From positions 971,348 through 1,035,347 of the forward strand of contig NC_017946.1 in the NCBI RefSeq assembly GCF_000263735.1: a DNA stretch of 64,000 nt, given 5' to 3'. The translations under genes were made by a program, and so were the position numbers. Every line of letters begins with the position of its first letter. The first letter of the stretch is position 1. Positions 45,961-54,196 of this stretch are shown one piece after another. The notes under the pieces were generated by a model. That model worked only from the letters and a program-made list of their open reading frames with translations, ran no database searches and was not told the origin of the DNA. The DNA is from Pyrococcus sp. ST04 (lineage in GTDB: Archaea; Methanobacteriota_B; Thermococci; Thermococcales; Thermococcaceae).

Positions 45961-46200
45961 GTAGTTCTCCTCCATACTTCTAATCAACGACCTTTGACTT
46001 AATTCCATAAATATTTTTCATAATAGGAAGGTTTTAAACTGAAAGTTTTGTATATATTGGAATATTATTTTGGTATTTATAAAGAACAAAATTGTCAAAC
46101 ATTAAATAAAGTCTGAAGTTCACCCCTTGGGGTATTGGCACTAAGAGAAATATAAACTAGGAGTAGTTATTTTTTATCTTAATTTATTAAGTGCCTCTGT

Positions 46201-46611
46201 GTGGCAACATGTGGTGCCAGGAAAATATGGGATGTCGATAAGTTAGTGCCAAGATTCGTTGAGGCGAGGAGGGCCTACGTTGGACCCCTTGCCAAGAAAA
46301 CTATTCAATACTGCGAAAAATTTCATCCTGGAAGTTATGTCATACTTTCAGCCAAGTACGGCTTTCTACTACCACATGAGAAAATTGAGAACCACGATGC
46401 GAGATGCGGTGTTAATCCCAAGATAACGATTGAAAAGCTTAGAGATCAAGCCTATATGAAGAAGATTAACGGGATAAGACTCATTGACTTTGAGAGAGTC
46501 ATAGTGCTTGCTGGAAAATGCTACTGTAATTGGGCTTACAAAGTGTTTGGGAAGGAAAAAGTTGTTTGCCCTCTCCTTAGGAAAGGTGGCATAGGGCTGT
46601 TTCATAGGTAG
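46201..46611 (+). CDS. DUF6884-type protein, start codon uncertain
   Basis: The 136-residue frame has the DUF6884 pattern: ATCGARKIWD near the start, ARRAYVGPLAKKTIQYCEKF, YVILSAKYGFLLPHEKIENHD and a C-terminal LLRKGGIGL. Related proteins are predicted nucleic-acid-linked enzymes of unknown reaction. The only standard start in frame is the GTG at 46201, which has no good ribosome binding site. The conserved N-terminal strand seems to extend upstream through KCLCVATCGA, to an ATT codon at 46186. An IS607 element begins within about 50 bases of its end. The gene may be intact with a rare start or slightly damaged. Confidence 0.55.
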   Translation: MATCGARKIWDVDKLVPRFVEARRAYVGPLAKKTIQYCEKFHPGSYVILSAKYGFLLPHEKIENHDARCGVNPKITIEKLRDQAYMKKINGIRLIDFERVIVLAGKCYCNWAYKVFGKEKVVCPLLRKGGIGLFHR

Positions 46612-46668
46612 TTAAAAGCGTAAAGTTTAAGTATTTTCGCTTCTTATCTTGTTTTGGTGGGGCTTGGC

Positions 46669-47277
46669 GTGAGGCTCTATCGGACAGGAGAGGCATCACA
46701 ACGCTTGGGCATCAGCAAACCAACCCTCCTCAGAAAAATCAAATCCGGTGAGATTAAAGCCTACCGGGTCGGGAGAGAATACCGCATCCCCGAAAGCGAA
46801 ATCAAAAGGCTCCTTGAGGGCAAAACCCTTGATAAAGTCGTCATTTACGCAAGAGTCTCAAGCCGAGACCAGAAAGAGGACTTAGAGAGGCAGATCGAAT
46901 ACCTCAAAAACTACTGCACCGCCAAGGGTTATCAGGTCGTGAAAATCATCACAGACATTTCCTCCGGCCTGAACGAGAACAGACGGGGCTTAAAACAACT
47001 CTTCAAACTTGTGGAGAGCGGAGAAGTCGGGAAAGTCGTGGTAACTTACAAGGACAGGCTCACCCGCTTTGGCTTCAAATACCTCGAACAATACTTCAAC
47101 TCTCACGGCGTTGAAATCGAAGTCATCTTTGATGATGAAGAGAAAACTCCAGAGAAAGAACTCGTTGAGGACTTATTAGCCATCGTAACTTCCTTCGCTG
47201 GAAAACTCTACGGGATGCGTTCTCACAAGAAAAAACGCCTTGTAGAGGCGGTAAAGAATGCCCTCAGAGACGATTAA
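46669..47277 (+). CDS. tnpA: IS607 serine recombinase TnpA
   Basis: The 202-residue protein starts with a MerR-type helix-turn-helix (LYRTGEASQRLGISKPTLLR, AYRVGREYRIPESEIKRLL). The small serine recombinase domain follows, with catalytic Ser in VIYARVSSRDQKEDLERQ (about residue 67) and DRLTRFGFKYLEQYF near residue 128. It performs strand exchange for transposition. GGTGGGG six bases before the GTG at 46669 supports this start. The 3' end overlaps tnpB by 20 bases. Confidence 0.92.
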   Translation: MRLYRTGEASQRLGISKPTLLRKIKSGEIKAYRVGREYRIPESEIKRLLEGKTLDKVVIYARVSSRDQKEDLERQIEYLKNYCTAKGYQVVKIITDISSGLNENRRGLKQLFKLVESGEVGKVVVTYKDRLTRFGFKYLEQYFNSHGVEIEVIFDDEEKTPEKELVEDLLAIVTSFAGKLYGMRSHKKKRLVEAVKNALRDD

Positions 47278-48439
47278 ACTGACAGCAAAATTCAAGCTCA
47301 AAAACCCTCCAAGAGAATTAGACGACCTCTTCTCCACTTACCATAAGATTGTGAATTACCTCATAACTTACGCCTTTGAGAACAACGTAACCAGCTTTTA
47401 CAGGCTGAAAAAAGAGACTTACAAAAACCTTCGGAAGGAGTATTCAAGCCTTCCAAGCCATTACCTCTACACGGCCTGTCAAATGGCTACATCAATTTAC
47501 AAGAGCTACAGGAAGAGGAAAAGGAAAGGAAAAGCTAGAGGCAAGCCCGTTTTTAAGAAGGAAGTCATAATGCTGGACGATCACCTATTCAAGCTCGACC
47601 TTGAGAAAAGGGTAATCAAACTCTCAACGCCAAGTGGGAGAATTATCTTAGAGTTTTATCCAGCTAAATACCACGAGAAGTTCAAGGGCTGGAGGATTGG
47701 GCAGGCTTGGCTCATCAAAACGCCCAAGGGGGTCTTCGTCAATGTAGTCTTTTCGAAAGAGGTTGAAGTTGGTGAGCCTAAAGCCTTCGTCGGCGTGGAC
47801 TTGAACGAGAACAACGTTACCTTAAGCCTTCCAAACGGTGAGTTCGTGCAAATCATTACCCACGAGAGAGAAATTAGGACTGCCTACTACTTAAAGAGAA
47901 GGAGGGTTCAGAGGAAGATTAGGGCCGGGAGAAGGAGAGAGGAACTCCTTGAAAAATACGGTGAGAGGGAGAGGAACAGGGTTAACGACCTTCACCACAA
48001 GTTGGCGAACAAAATCGTTGAGCTGGCTGAAAAATACGGTGGGATTGCCTTGGAGGATTTGACGGAAATCAGGGAGTCGATAAGGTATTCTGCCGAGATG
48101 AATGGTCGCCTGCACAGGTGGAGCTTCAGGAAGCTTCAGAGCATGATCGAATACAAGGCCAAACTAAGGGGTGTTAAGGTCGTTTTCGTGAATCCCGCTT
48201 ACACTTCATCCCTGTGCCCGGTATGTGGGGGGAAGTTAAGCCCGAATGGGCACAGGGTTTTGAAGTGTTCGAACTGTGGGTTTGAGGCTGATAGGGATGT
48301 GGTTGGGAGTTGGAATATTCGCCTGAAAGCCCTGAAGATGTGGGGAGTAACCGTTCCCCCCGAAAGCCACCCGATGAAGATGGGAGGGTGGAAGCCTACC
48401 CGTTACGAGATTAACGCTCCACACACAACTAACGGGTAG
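47258..48439 (+). CDS. tnpB: TnpB RNA-guided nuclease of an IS607 element
   Basis: The 393-residue protein has the TnpB RuvC-like site: FVGVDLNENNVTLSL (first Asp about residue 181), GIALEDLTEIRES (Glu about 266) and DRDVVGSWNIRL (last Asp about 347). A zinc finger CPVCGGKL...CSNCGFE lies between the last two. TnpB is an RNA-guided DNA nuclease related to Cas12 that helps retain the element. All catalytic residues are present and the length is near the usual 370-420. The C-terminal about 40 residues after the RuvC motif are typical. It overlaps tnpA. Confidence 0.92.
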   Translation: MPSETIKLTAKFKLKNPPRELDDLFSTYHKIVNYLITYAFENNVTSFYRLKKETYKNLRKEYSSLPSHYLYTACQMATSIYKSYRKRKRKGKARGKPVFKKEVIMLDDHLFKLDLEKRVIKLSTPSGRIILEFYPAKYHEKFKGWRIGQAWLIKTPKGVFVNVVFSKEVEVGEPKAFVGVDLNENNVTLSLPNGEFVQIITHEREIRTAYYLKRRRVQRKIRAGRRREELLEKYGERERNRVNDLHHKLANKIVELAEKYGGIALEDLTEIRESIRYSAEMNGRLHRWSFRKLQSMIEYKAKLRGVKVVFVNPAYTSSLCPVCGGKLSPNGHRVLKCSNCGFEADRDVVGSWNIRLKALKMWGVTVPPESHPMKMGGWKPTRYEINAPHTTNG

Positions 48440-48560
48440 GCAGAACGGTAATGATGAAGCTTTTAAAAGAGGCAATAGAGTCGGACACTCCCCTTGTTAG
48501 GGGTTGATTTCCCCTCTTCTCTTACTCAGATATGCTCCAAAAGGTTTAAATATGTTCAAT

Positions 48561-48574
48561 ATGACACGTGTCAT
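48561..48574. promoter_or_regulatory. Perfect palindrome ATGACACGTGTCAT over the start site
   Basis: The 14-base inverted repeat lies eight bases after a TTTAAATA box (48545-48552) and just before the coding start at 48587. This is the usual place for an archaeal repressor site. It shares half sites with 4851-4864. Confidence 0.6.
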
Positions 48575-48586
48575 GAGGGAAAAAGA

Positions 48587-49918
48587 ATGAGTGAGTTCCT
48601 AAAAAATTTTGATGAAAAGAAGGAAAAGCTGAAAAACTTACTGCTCGAGTTGCATGAAGGAAAGAGCGTGGAGGAGCTTAAGGAAGAATTCAAAGAAGTT
48701 TTGGCCTCAATATCCCCACTGGAGATACCTTTAATTGAGCAGGAACTTGTAAGGGAAGGAGTTTCTGTTAAAGATATAGCCAAGATGTGCGACCTTCACG
48801 TTGAGGTCTTCAGAGAGAGTGTAGCAGGTTCTGGTAAGTTTGATTATCTCCCAGATGGTCATCCCCTAAAAACTCTTTATCTAGAAAACAAGGAAATTAT
48901 GAAAGATTCCGAAATGCTAAACCTCTATGCCCAGACTCTCGCAAAGACTAAAGATGAAACAGCTAGATTGCAGATACTTGATGTCCTTGGAGGTATAATA
49001 TCTGATTTAAGGAGAGTCGGGCCAACACACTACAGCAGAGAAGAAATGTTGATATTCCCTTATATAGAGAGGCTCGGCCTTAGGGCGGTAGCTACCGTAC
49101 TCTGGACTAAGCACGACGAGATAAGGTTCATGATAAGGCGGCTATGGGAGCTTTTTAAGATGAGAGGCTCTCTCCCATGGAACGAATTCGTCCAAAGGCT
49201 AACTAAAAGTGCTTCTGAAGTCTCAAGAGCTCTGGCAGACATGGTTTTTAGGGAGGACAACATTTTGTATCCAACCGTTGAGGCACTCTTAGGAGAAGGA
49301 GAGTGGAAGGCTGTCAAGCTTCAGGAGGGAGAGTTTGGGTATTATAAGATTGATCCCCCAGATTGGGACCCTGATATTGAGCCAGTCTTCCCGTGGGAGA
49401 TTGATACTACCCTCTCAGCCGAGAAAATTCTATCTCTACCAAGGGATGTTCAGAAGGCTATTGAAAAGTATGGTCTCACTCCGGACGAAGCGGGAAGCAT
49501 AAAGAGGGAAGGAGATATAGAATTGGGGACAGGTTATTTGAGTGTTGAAGAGCTTAAGGCCATCTTCAGAACGCTTCCGGTTGATATAACCTTTGTAGAT
49601 AGGGATGATAGGGTAAGGTTCTTCTCTCCTGGAGAAAGGATATTTGCCAGGCCACTTAACATACTCGGTAGGCCAGTTCAGCTGTGCCATCCACCGAAGA
49701 GCGTTCATATAGTCAATAAAATTCTCAAAGCCTTCAAAGAGGGCAAAAAGGATAAGGCCGAGTTCTGGATAAGGATGGGAGATAAGCTTGTCTACATCCT
49801 ATACCTACCAGTTAGGGACGAAAATGGTGAATACCTGGGAACCCTTGAGGTGACTATGGACGTTAAGAGGTATAAGGAACTTGAAGGAGAGAAGAGACTG
49901 TTAGATTGGAGGGATTAA
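48587..49918 (+). CDS. DUF438 / hemerythrin-like / PAS sensor protein
   Basis: The 443-residue protein begins with a DUF438 helical domain (residues 1 to about 70), then a hemerythrin-like region with His/Glu ligands (DGHPLKTLYLENKEIM near residue 85, GPTHYSREEMLIFPYIE near 145, LWTKHDEIRFMIRR near 173). A C-terminal PAS domain follows (about 325-440; DITFVDRDDRVRFFSPGERIF). Hemerythrin sites bind oxygen or NO and PAS domains bind small ligands. ATG 48587 is used because GAGGG lies eight bases upstream and the family starts there; the frame is open to 48494. A perfect operator palindrome precedes it. The next gene follows after one base. Confidence 0.85.
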   Translation: MSEFLKNFDEKKEKLKNLLLELHEGKSVEELKEEFKEVLASISPLEIPLIEQELVREGVSVKDIAKMCDLHVEVFRESVAGSGKFDYLPDGHPLKTLYLENKEIMKDSEMLNLYAQTLAKTKDETARLQILDVLGGIISDLRRVGPTHYSREEMLIFPYIERLGLRAVATVLWTKHDEIRFMIRRLWELFKMRGSLPWNEFVQRLTKSASEVSRALADMVFREDNILYPTVEALLGEGEWKAVKLQEGEFGYYKIDPPDWDPDIEPVFPWEIDTTLSAEKILSLPRDVQKAIEKYGLTPDEAGSIKREGDIELGTGYLSVEELKAIFRTLPVDITFVDRDDRVRFFSPGERIFARPLNILGRPVQLCHPPKSVHIVNKILKAFKEGKKDKAEFWIRMGDKLVYILYLPVRDENGEYLGTLEVTMDVKRYKELEGEKRLLDWRD

Positions 49919-49919
49919 A

Positions 49920-50996
49920 ATGAGAGGCAAAGAGGAAATATTCAGGAGAAGGGTCGAAAGGTTCCAGGAGGAGCTTAGAAAGAGGGACATAGACGGAGCG
50001 GTAATAAGAACGCTCTCAAGCTTCATCTACTTCACTGGAACTAAGTGGCTTAGGCCAAGCCTTCTCATTCCGGCTGATGGTGATCCAGTAGTTTTTGTTG
50101 CCAAAAATGAGGCAGAGGAATTCCGAAGGAGAAGCTGGATTGAGGATGTGAGGGAGTATCAAAGGGTCGAAGACCTAATGGCAGGCGTTGTTACGTGGAT
50201 TCACGGCAACGGGATGGAAAGAGTCGGACTGGAGTTCGGTTTCGAGAGGGATGCTTATCTAGCCTTTCTCAAGATATTTCAGAGGCTCAACCCAACCATA
50301 GATATCGTGGATATACTAGATGTTACCATGAGTCTCAGGATGGTAAAGGATGAGTGGGAGCTGGAGAACATAAGAAAAGCTGGAAGGATAGCGGTAAAAG
50401 GTATGGAAGTTGCAGAAGAGAGTATAAGACCGGGGGTTAGTGAGCTTGAAGTAGCGGCAGAGATCATGAGAGAACTTATGAGAGAAGGCAGTGAGGATCC
50501 AAAGGTTTACGTGTCCACTACTCCAAGGGCCCATGCTGAACCGTTTCGGGATTTAAAGGTTAAGGAGAACTCTGTTGTGACGGTGGTTATAGGGGCGGAT
50601 TACAACCACTACTATGCTAACATGGCAAGGACTTTCATCATTGGAAATCCTGGGAGGAGAGTTTTTGAGGCTATTAAGGTTAAGGAAGAGGCCTACAAAA
50701 TTGCAATAGAAGAGACTAGAGTCGGTGTTCCTTTGAATTCTGTTGAAAAGAGGCTGGCCCAATTTTTCAAGGAAAAGGGGTTCGAGAATGAGTATATAAC
50801 TGGATACACACACGGTGTTGGATTGCTTATAGAAGAGCTCCCCATGCCAACTATAATAGTCCAGACAAGGGCCCAAAAGGTCGTGGAGAACATGGTTCTC
50901 AGCATAATTCACGCACCTCTAATGCTCCCTGAAGGGGCAATAAAGCATGAAAACACGTACATAGTAAAGAAGGACGGGCTGGAGAGAGTTACATAA
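49920..50996 (+). CDS. M24 peptidase-fold protein lacking metal ligands (pseudoenzyme)
   Basis: The 358-residue protein has the Xaa-Pro dipeptidase layout: a creatinase-like N-terminal domain (about 1-125) and the pita-bread C-terminal domain. Aligned by eye with Pyrococcus prolidase, the five ligands Asp, Asp, His, Glu, Glu read Val, Asn, His, Ile/His, Glu here. The motifs are VVIGADYNHYYANMART, GYTHGVGLLIEELP, LSIIHAPL and GAIKHENTYIV. It is unlikely to bind the two-metal centre. It starts one base after the hemerythrin-sensor gene, so both are one transcript. A binding or regulatory role is likelier than proteolysis. Confidence 0.82.
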   Translation: MRGKEEIFRRRVERFQEELRKRDIDGAVIRTLSSFIYFTGTKWLRPSLLIPADGDPVVFVAKNEAEEFRRRSWIEDVREYQRVEDLMAGVVTWIHGNGMERVGLEFGFERDAYLAFLKIFQRLNPTIDIVDILDVTMSLRMVKDEWELENIRKAGRIAVKGMEVAEESIRPGVSELEVAAEIMRELMREGSEDPKVYVSTTPRAHAEPFRDLKVKENSVVTVVIGADYNHYYANMARTFIIGNPGRRVFEAIKVKEEAYKIAIEETRVGVPLNSVEKRLAQFFKEKGFENEYITGYTHGVGLLIEELPMPTIIVQTRAQKVVENMVLSIIHAPLMLPEGAIKHENTYIVKKDGLERVT

Positions 50997-51152
50997 CCCT
51001 TTGTTTGTCTATATTTTATTCATTTTTTCCTCAATTTTCAATTACTTTGCAAAGTTTTATTCTTGCAAGTAATTTTTAGAACAAAAAATTATGTCGAAAT
51101 TTATATAAAACTCGGAGTGAATAATTCTCCAGCTAAAATGAGGTGAGGCGAG

Positions 51153-52280
51153 ATGATCGTCATCAAGTTTGGTGGGAGCTCTATTAGGAGTGAGTTCAGG
51201 GAAGCTGTAGATCTCACGCTCAACATTTTCGATGAAGAAGATGTTATTGTCGTAGTTTCCGCCCTTAAAGGAATTACCGACAAGCTAATTAAGTACTCAG
51301 AAACTCTTGATCCCAGGATTGCCGTTAATATTGCCGCCGAGTACGTTCACTTTGCGAGACTCCATGGAATTGATCCCTCCTTCCTAAAGCCCTATCTAGA
51401 TGAGCTCTTCCATCTTCCCGAGTTGCGTGGGAATGCTTTCCAGGATTACATACTTGGAATTGGAGAAGTTCTCTCGGCAGTTCTATTTGCAGCTGCCGTA
51501 AATGGTGTTTTCGTTCCGGCATGGGAAGTTTTCAGGGGAGAAGGAGAATTTGGAGATGCTTTTATAGATATTGAAGGTAGCAGAAAGAACTTTAGAAAAA
51601 TATTTGATGTCATTGGAGAGGGCTATATCCCCGTTATTCCCGGCTTTATAGCTGGGAAGAATGGACTCAGAATAACTTTAGGACGGGGAGGAAGCGATTA
51701 TTCCGCAGTGGCTGCCGGAGTGCTATCGAAGGCAAAGCTCGTTTTGATAATGAGCGATGTCGAAGGAATTTATACTGCCGACCCAAAGCTTGTTCCCAAT
51801 GCGAGACTGATTCCATACATCTCCTATGATGAGGTAATCTTGGCCTCAAGACATGGGATGAAGGCAATTCAGTGGAAAGCCGCTGAACTTGCAAAGAGGG
51901 AGAGGCTTCCAGTTTTGTTTGGAAGAACAAGAAACTGGAGAATGGCAACTGTTTTGGGAGAAAAGAGTAGTAAAATGCCGCTGATGACATATGGAGATGG
52001 ACTTTTACTGATCAACACTCCCGAGAGGCTGCCTTATCCGGTTATTGATGAAGGGGAGTTCTGGACTCTCTACGATGTTCCCCAAGAGGATGCAGTTAGA
52101 ATAATCAGGGAACTCCATAAGAAGCTATTTCCACCTGTCATGTCATTATTTCAACATGTACTCTACAAAGATGAAGAAATTGGACATAACTCTACGAACA
52201 TCATCGAAAAAATGTCGACAGAACAAACTATCTCCAGAAAAATTTATTATGAGGAGGGAGAGGTTGAGCCTTTGGGGTGA
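51153..52280 (+). CDS. Aspartate kinase, first copy
   Basis: The 375-residue protein has the aspartokinase signatures VIKFGGSSIRS at the N-terminus, VIVVVSALKGITDKL near residue 30, LGRGGSDYSAVAAG near residue 175 and SDVEGIYTADPKLVPNAR near residue 198. It phosphorylates aspartate, the first step of threonine/methionine/lysine synthesis. The part after residue 290 is short, so at most a reduced ACT-like region exists, unlike the usual 450-residue enzyme with two ACT domains. It opens the five-gene threonine operon. AGGTGA before the ATG is a good ribosome binding site. Confidence 0.88.
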   Translation: MIVIKFGGSSIRSEFREAVDLTLNIFDEEDVIVVVSALKGITDKLIKYSETLDPRIAVNIAAEYVHFARLHGIDPSFLKPYLDELFHLPELRGNAFQDYILGIGEVLSAVLFAAAVNGVFVPAWEVFRGEGEFGDAFIDIEGSRKNFRKIFDVIGEGYIPVIPGFIAGKNGLRITLGRGGSDYSAVAAGVLSKAKLVLIMSDVEGIYTADPKLVPNARLIPYISYDEVILASRHGMKAIQWKAAELAKRERLPVLFGRTRNWRMATVLGEKSSKMPLMTYGDGLLLINTPERLPYPVIDEGEFWTLYDVPQEDAVRIIRELHKKLFPPVMSLFQHVLYKDEEIGHNSTNIIEKMSTEQTISRKIYYEEGEVEPLG

Positions 52281-52290
52281 ACTACGATCG

Positions 52291-53367
52291 GTGGTGTACA
52301 AACCCTTCGTTATTAAGTTTGGAGGAAGCTCAGTAAGATACGCCTTTGAAGAGGCACTTAGCCTTGTAAGGCACATTTCTGAAGGGAGACCAGTAGTTGT
52401 CGTTGTTTCGGCACTGAAGGGAGTTACAGATGCATTAATAAGATTGGCAGATGGGGACGAGAAAGCGCTTCTCGAAGTTTTGGAGATACATGAGCAGATT
52501 CTTCAGGAGACGGGAGTCAGTATAGACCACTTATTCCAAGAGCTCGAGAAGACGGTAAACGCTAAAAGACTGTTCCCTTCCCGCGAGTCGTACGTTGATG
52601 CAGTTGCAACTTTCGGAGAGAGAATTTCGGCCGAGATATTTGCAGAGGGGCTCAGGCTTATAGGAGTCGAGGCAAGGGCGGTGGACTCCAAGGATGTCTT
52701 AGTTGCCAAGGGAAACTTTGGAAATGCTGAGGTTGACTTTGAAAGAAGCATGAGAAGGATTCCGGTTCTGATTAAGTTGCTTAGAAAAGGCATCATTCCA
52801 GTTGTAACTGGATACTATGGGGATCTCAACGGCCTGAGGGCGACTTTTGGAAGGGGAGGGAGTGACTACTCTGCAACTTCTCTTGCATCACTACTCAACG
52901 CTAGGGCGGTTGTTATAATGAGCGATGTGGAAGGAATATACACGGCAGACCCCAGACTTGTCCCAGAGGCTAAGCTTATTCCCTATCTATCGTATGAGGA
53001 AGCAAGCACCGCCGCCAAGCTTGGAATGAAGGCTCTTCACTGGAGGGCAATTGACCCAGTAGAAGGGAGGATGCCCGTGATTCTCGGGAAGACAAAGGAC
53101 TGGAGATTTGGAACCCTTGTATTTGAGGACAGCAGTGAGATGCCGATAGTCGTTCATAGGGTTCTTGGAGACGAAGCTGAAATCTCTGTTGTCTCCAGAA
53201 AAGCCCCAGAGATCCCGTATAAACCGGTAGAAGAGGGGCCAAATTACATAAAGATTAGAGTTCCAAGGGAGGAGTTTGTTTATGTCCTTAGAGAAGTTCA
53301 TAGGATGGTGATTGACAATGAAGGTGTACGCTCCAGCGACGATAGCGAACTTTGGGCCAGGGTTTGA
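52291..53367 (+). CDS. Aspartate kinase, second copy
   Basis: The 358-residue paralogue has FVIKFGGSSVRYAF, VVVVSALKGVTDALI, FGRGGSDYSATSLAS and SDVEGIYTADPRLVPEAK. The frame is open further upstream, but that part overlaps the first kinase gene. The GTG codons at 52291/52294 begin right after it with GGGGTGA at 52274-52280 as a distant ribosome binding site, so the start is uncertain by a codon. Both copies keep the catalytic motifs. They may be a catalytic/regulatory pair or two isozymes. The 3' end overlaps thrB by 50 bases. Confidence 0.85.
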   Translation: MVYKPFVIKFGGSSVRYAFEEALSLVRHISEGRPVVVVVSALKGVTDALIRLADGDEKALLEVLEIHEQILQETGVSIDHLFQELEKTVNAKRLFPSRESYVDAVATFGERISAEIFAEGLRLIGVEARAVDSKDVLVAKGNFGNAEVDFERSMRRIPVLIKLLRKGIIPVVTGYYGDLNGLRATFGRGGSDYSATSLASLLNARAVVIMSDVEGIYTADPRLVPEAKLIPYLSYEEASTAAKLGMKALHWRAIDPVEGRMPVILGKTKDWRFGTLVFEDSSEMPIVVHRVLGDEAEISVVSRKAPEIPYKPVEEGPNYIKIRVPREEFVYVLREVHRMVIDNEGVRSSDDSELWARV

Positions 53368-54196
53368 TGTTTTTGGAATGGCAATAGAAAGGCCGGGGGA
53401 TGAAATAATAGCCAAGGAAAGTGATGATTTTAGCATTGAAGTCATTGGATACAGCGTTCCGGCTGATGATAATAATGTAGCCCTTGTTGCTGCAAAGGCA
53501 CTATTCAAGCTAGCTGGAGTAGAGGGTGGAGTACGAATAAAGCTGAAAAAAGGCATAAGACCTAGAAGTGGTCTTGGAAGCTCTGGGGCTTCCTCACTTG
53601 GAGGTGCCGTGGTAGCGGCTAGAATTCTGGGAATTGAAGATGACGCTTTAATAATCAAGGCGGCCTTAGAGGGTGAGAAAAAAGCATCAGGAAGTCCACA
53701 TGGGGACAATGTCATACCTTCTTACTATGGAGGTTTCACGATAATAGAATCTCTGGATCCGCTTAGGGTTCATGGAATTGATATTAGCATAAAGGTTGCC
53801 ATGGTGCTTCCTGAAGTTGAGGTTCCAACAAGCGAAGCACGGAAAGTTCTTCCCAAAAAGATACCGATAAGGGATGCCGTAAGAAACATAGCAATGGCAT
53901 CAAGCCTTGTTCTGGCACTCAAAGAGGGAGACCTGGAAACGGTTGGCAGGTTGCTCGATGATCACATTGCCCTTCCTTACAGAAAAGCCCTAATGCCGTG
54001 GTTTGAGAGGGTGAGGGAAGCAGCCCTTAATGCTGGGGCCTATGGGGTAACAGTATCTGGTTCAGGACCAGCGATGTTTGCAGTTGGAGAGAACCCAAGA
54101 GAGATAGCCAAGGCAATGGGAGAAGCCTTTGAGGAACTTGGGATAAAGTCTGAGTATTGGGTAACAAAAACGGGACGGGGTGCAAAATGGTTTTGA
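53318..54196 (+). CDS. thrB: Homoserine kinase
   Basis: The 292-residue GHMP kinase begins MKVYAPATIANFGPGFDVFG, the homoserine kinase start pattern. The phosphate loop RPRSGLGSSGASSLGGAVV is near residue 87, and GSPHGDNVIPSYYGG and TVSGSGPAMFAV follow. It phosphorylates homoserine for threonine synthase. GGTGAT five bases before the ATG at 53318 is a clear ribosome binding site. It overlaps the second aspartate kinase and, by 10 bases, thrC. Confidence 0.93.
   Translation: MKVYAPATIANFGPGFDVFGMAIERPGDEIIAKESDDFSIEVIGYSVPADDNNVALVAAKALFKLAGVEGGVRIKLKKGIRPRSGLGSSGASSLGGAVVAARILGIEDDALIIKAALEGEKKASGSPHGDNVIPSYYGGFTIIESLDPLRVHGIDISIKVAMVLPEVEVPTSEARKVLPKKIPIRDAVRNIAMASSLVLALKEGDLETVGRLLDDHIALPYRKALMPWFERVREAALNAGAYGVTVSGSGPAMFAVGENPREIAKAMGEAFEELGIKSEYWVTKTGRGAKWF

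Larger units (their letters stand above)
46620..48510 (+). mobile_element. IS607-family insertion sequence, both genes intact
   Basis: A serine recombinase gene (tnpA) overlaps a tnpB gene, the defining IS607 arrangement. Neither frame is broken and catalytic residues are present in both. IS607 elements lack inverted repeats, so the borders cannot be fixed by eye; the given limits span from just after the preceding gene to a CCCCTTGTTAGGGG hairpin (about 48488-48501). The right end probably also encodes the guide RNA that TnpB uses. Confidence 0.8.

Noticed and set aside
46620-48510. Search for terminal inverted repeats and target duplication of the IS element
   Set aside because: None seen; IS607 elements do not have them, so absence is expected and borders stay approximate.
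48440-48560. TAATGATGAAG after tnpB as a C/D box
   Set aside because: No CTGA at a proper distance, so no sRNA is supported.
52156-52290. Upstream in-frame extension of the second aspartate kinase
   Set aside because: It lies inside the first kinase gene and lacks the conserved kinase start; the product would carry about 45 unrelated residues.
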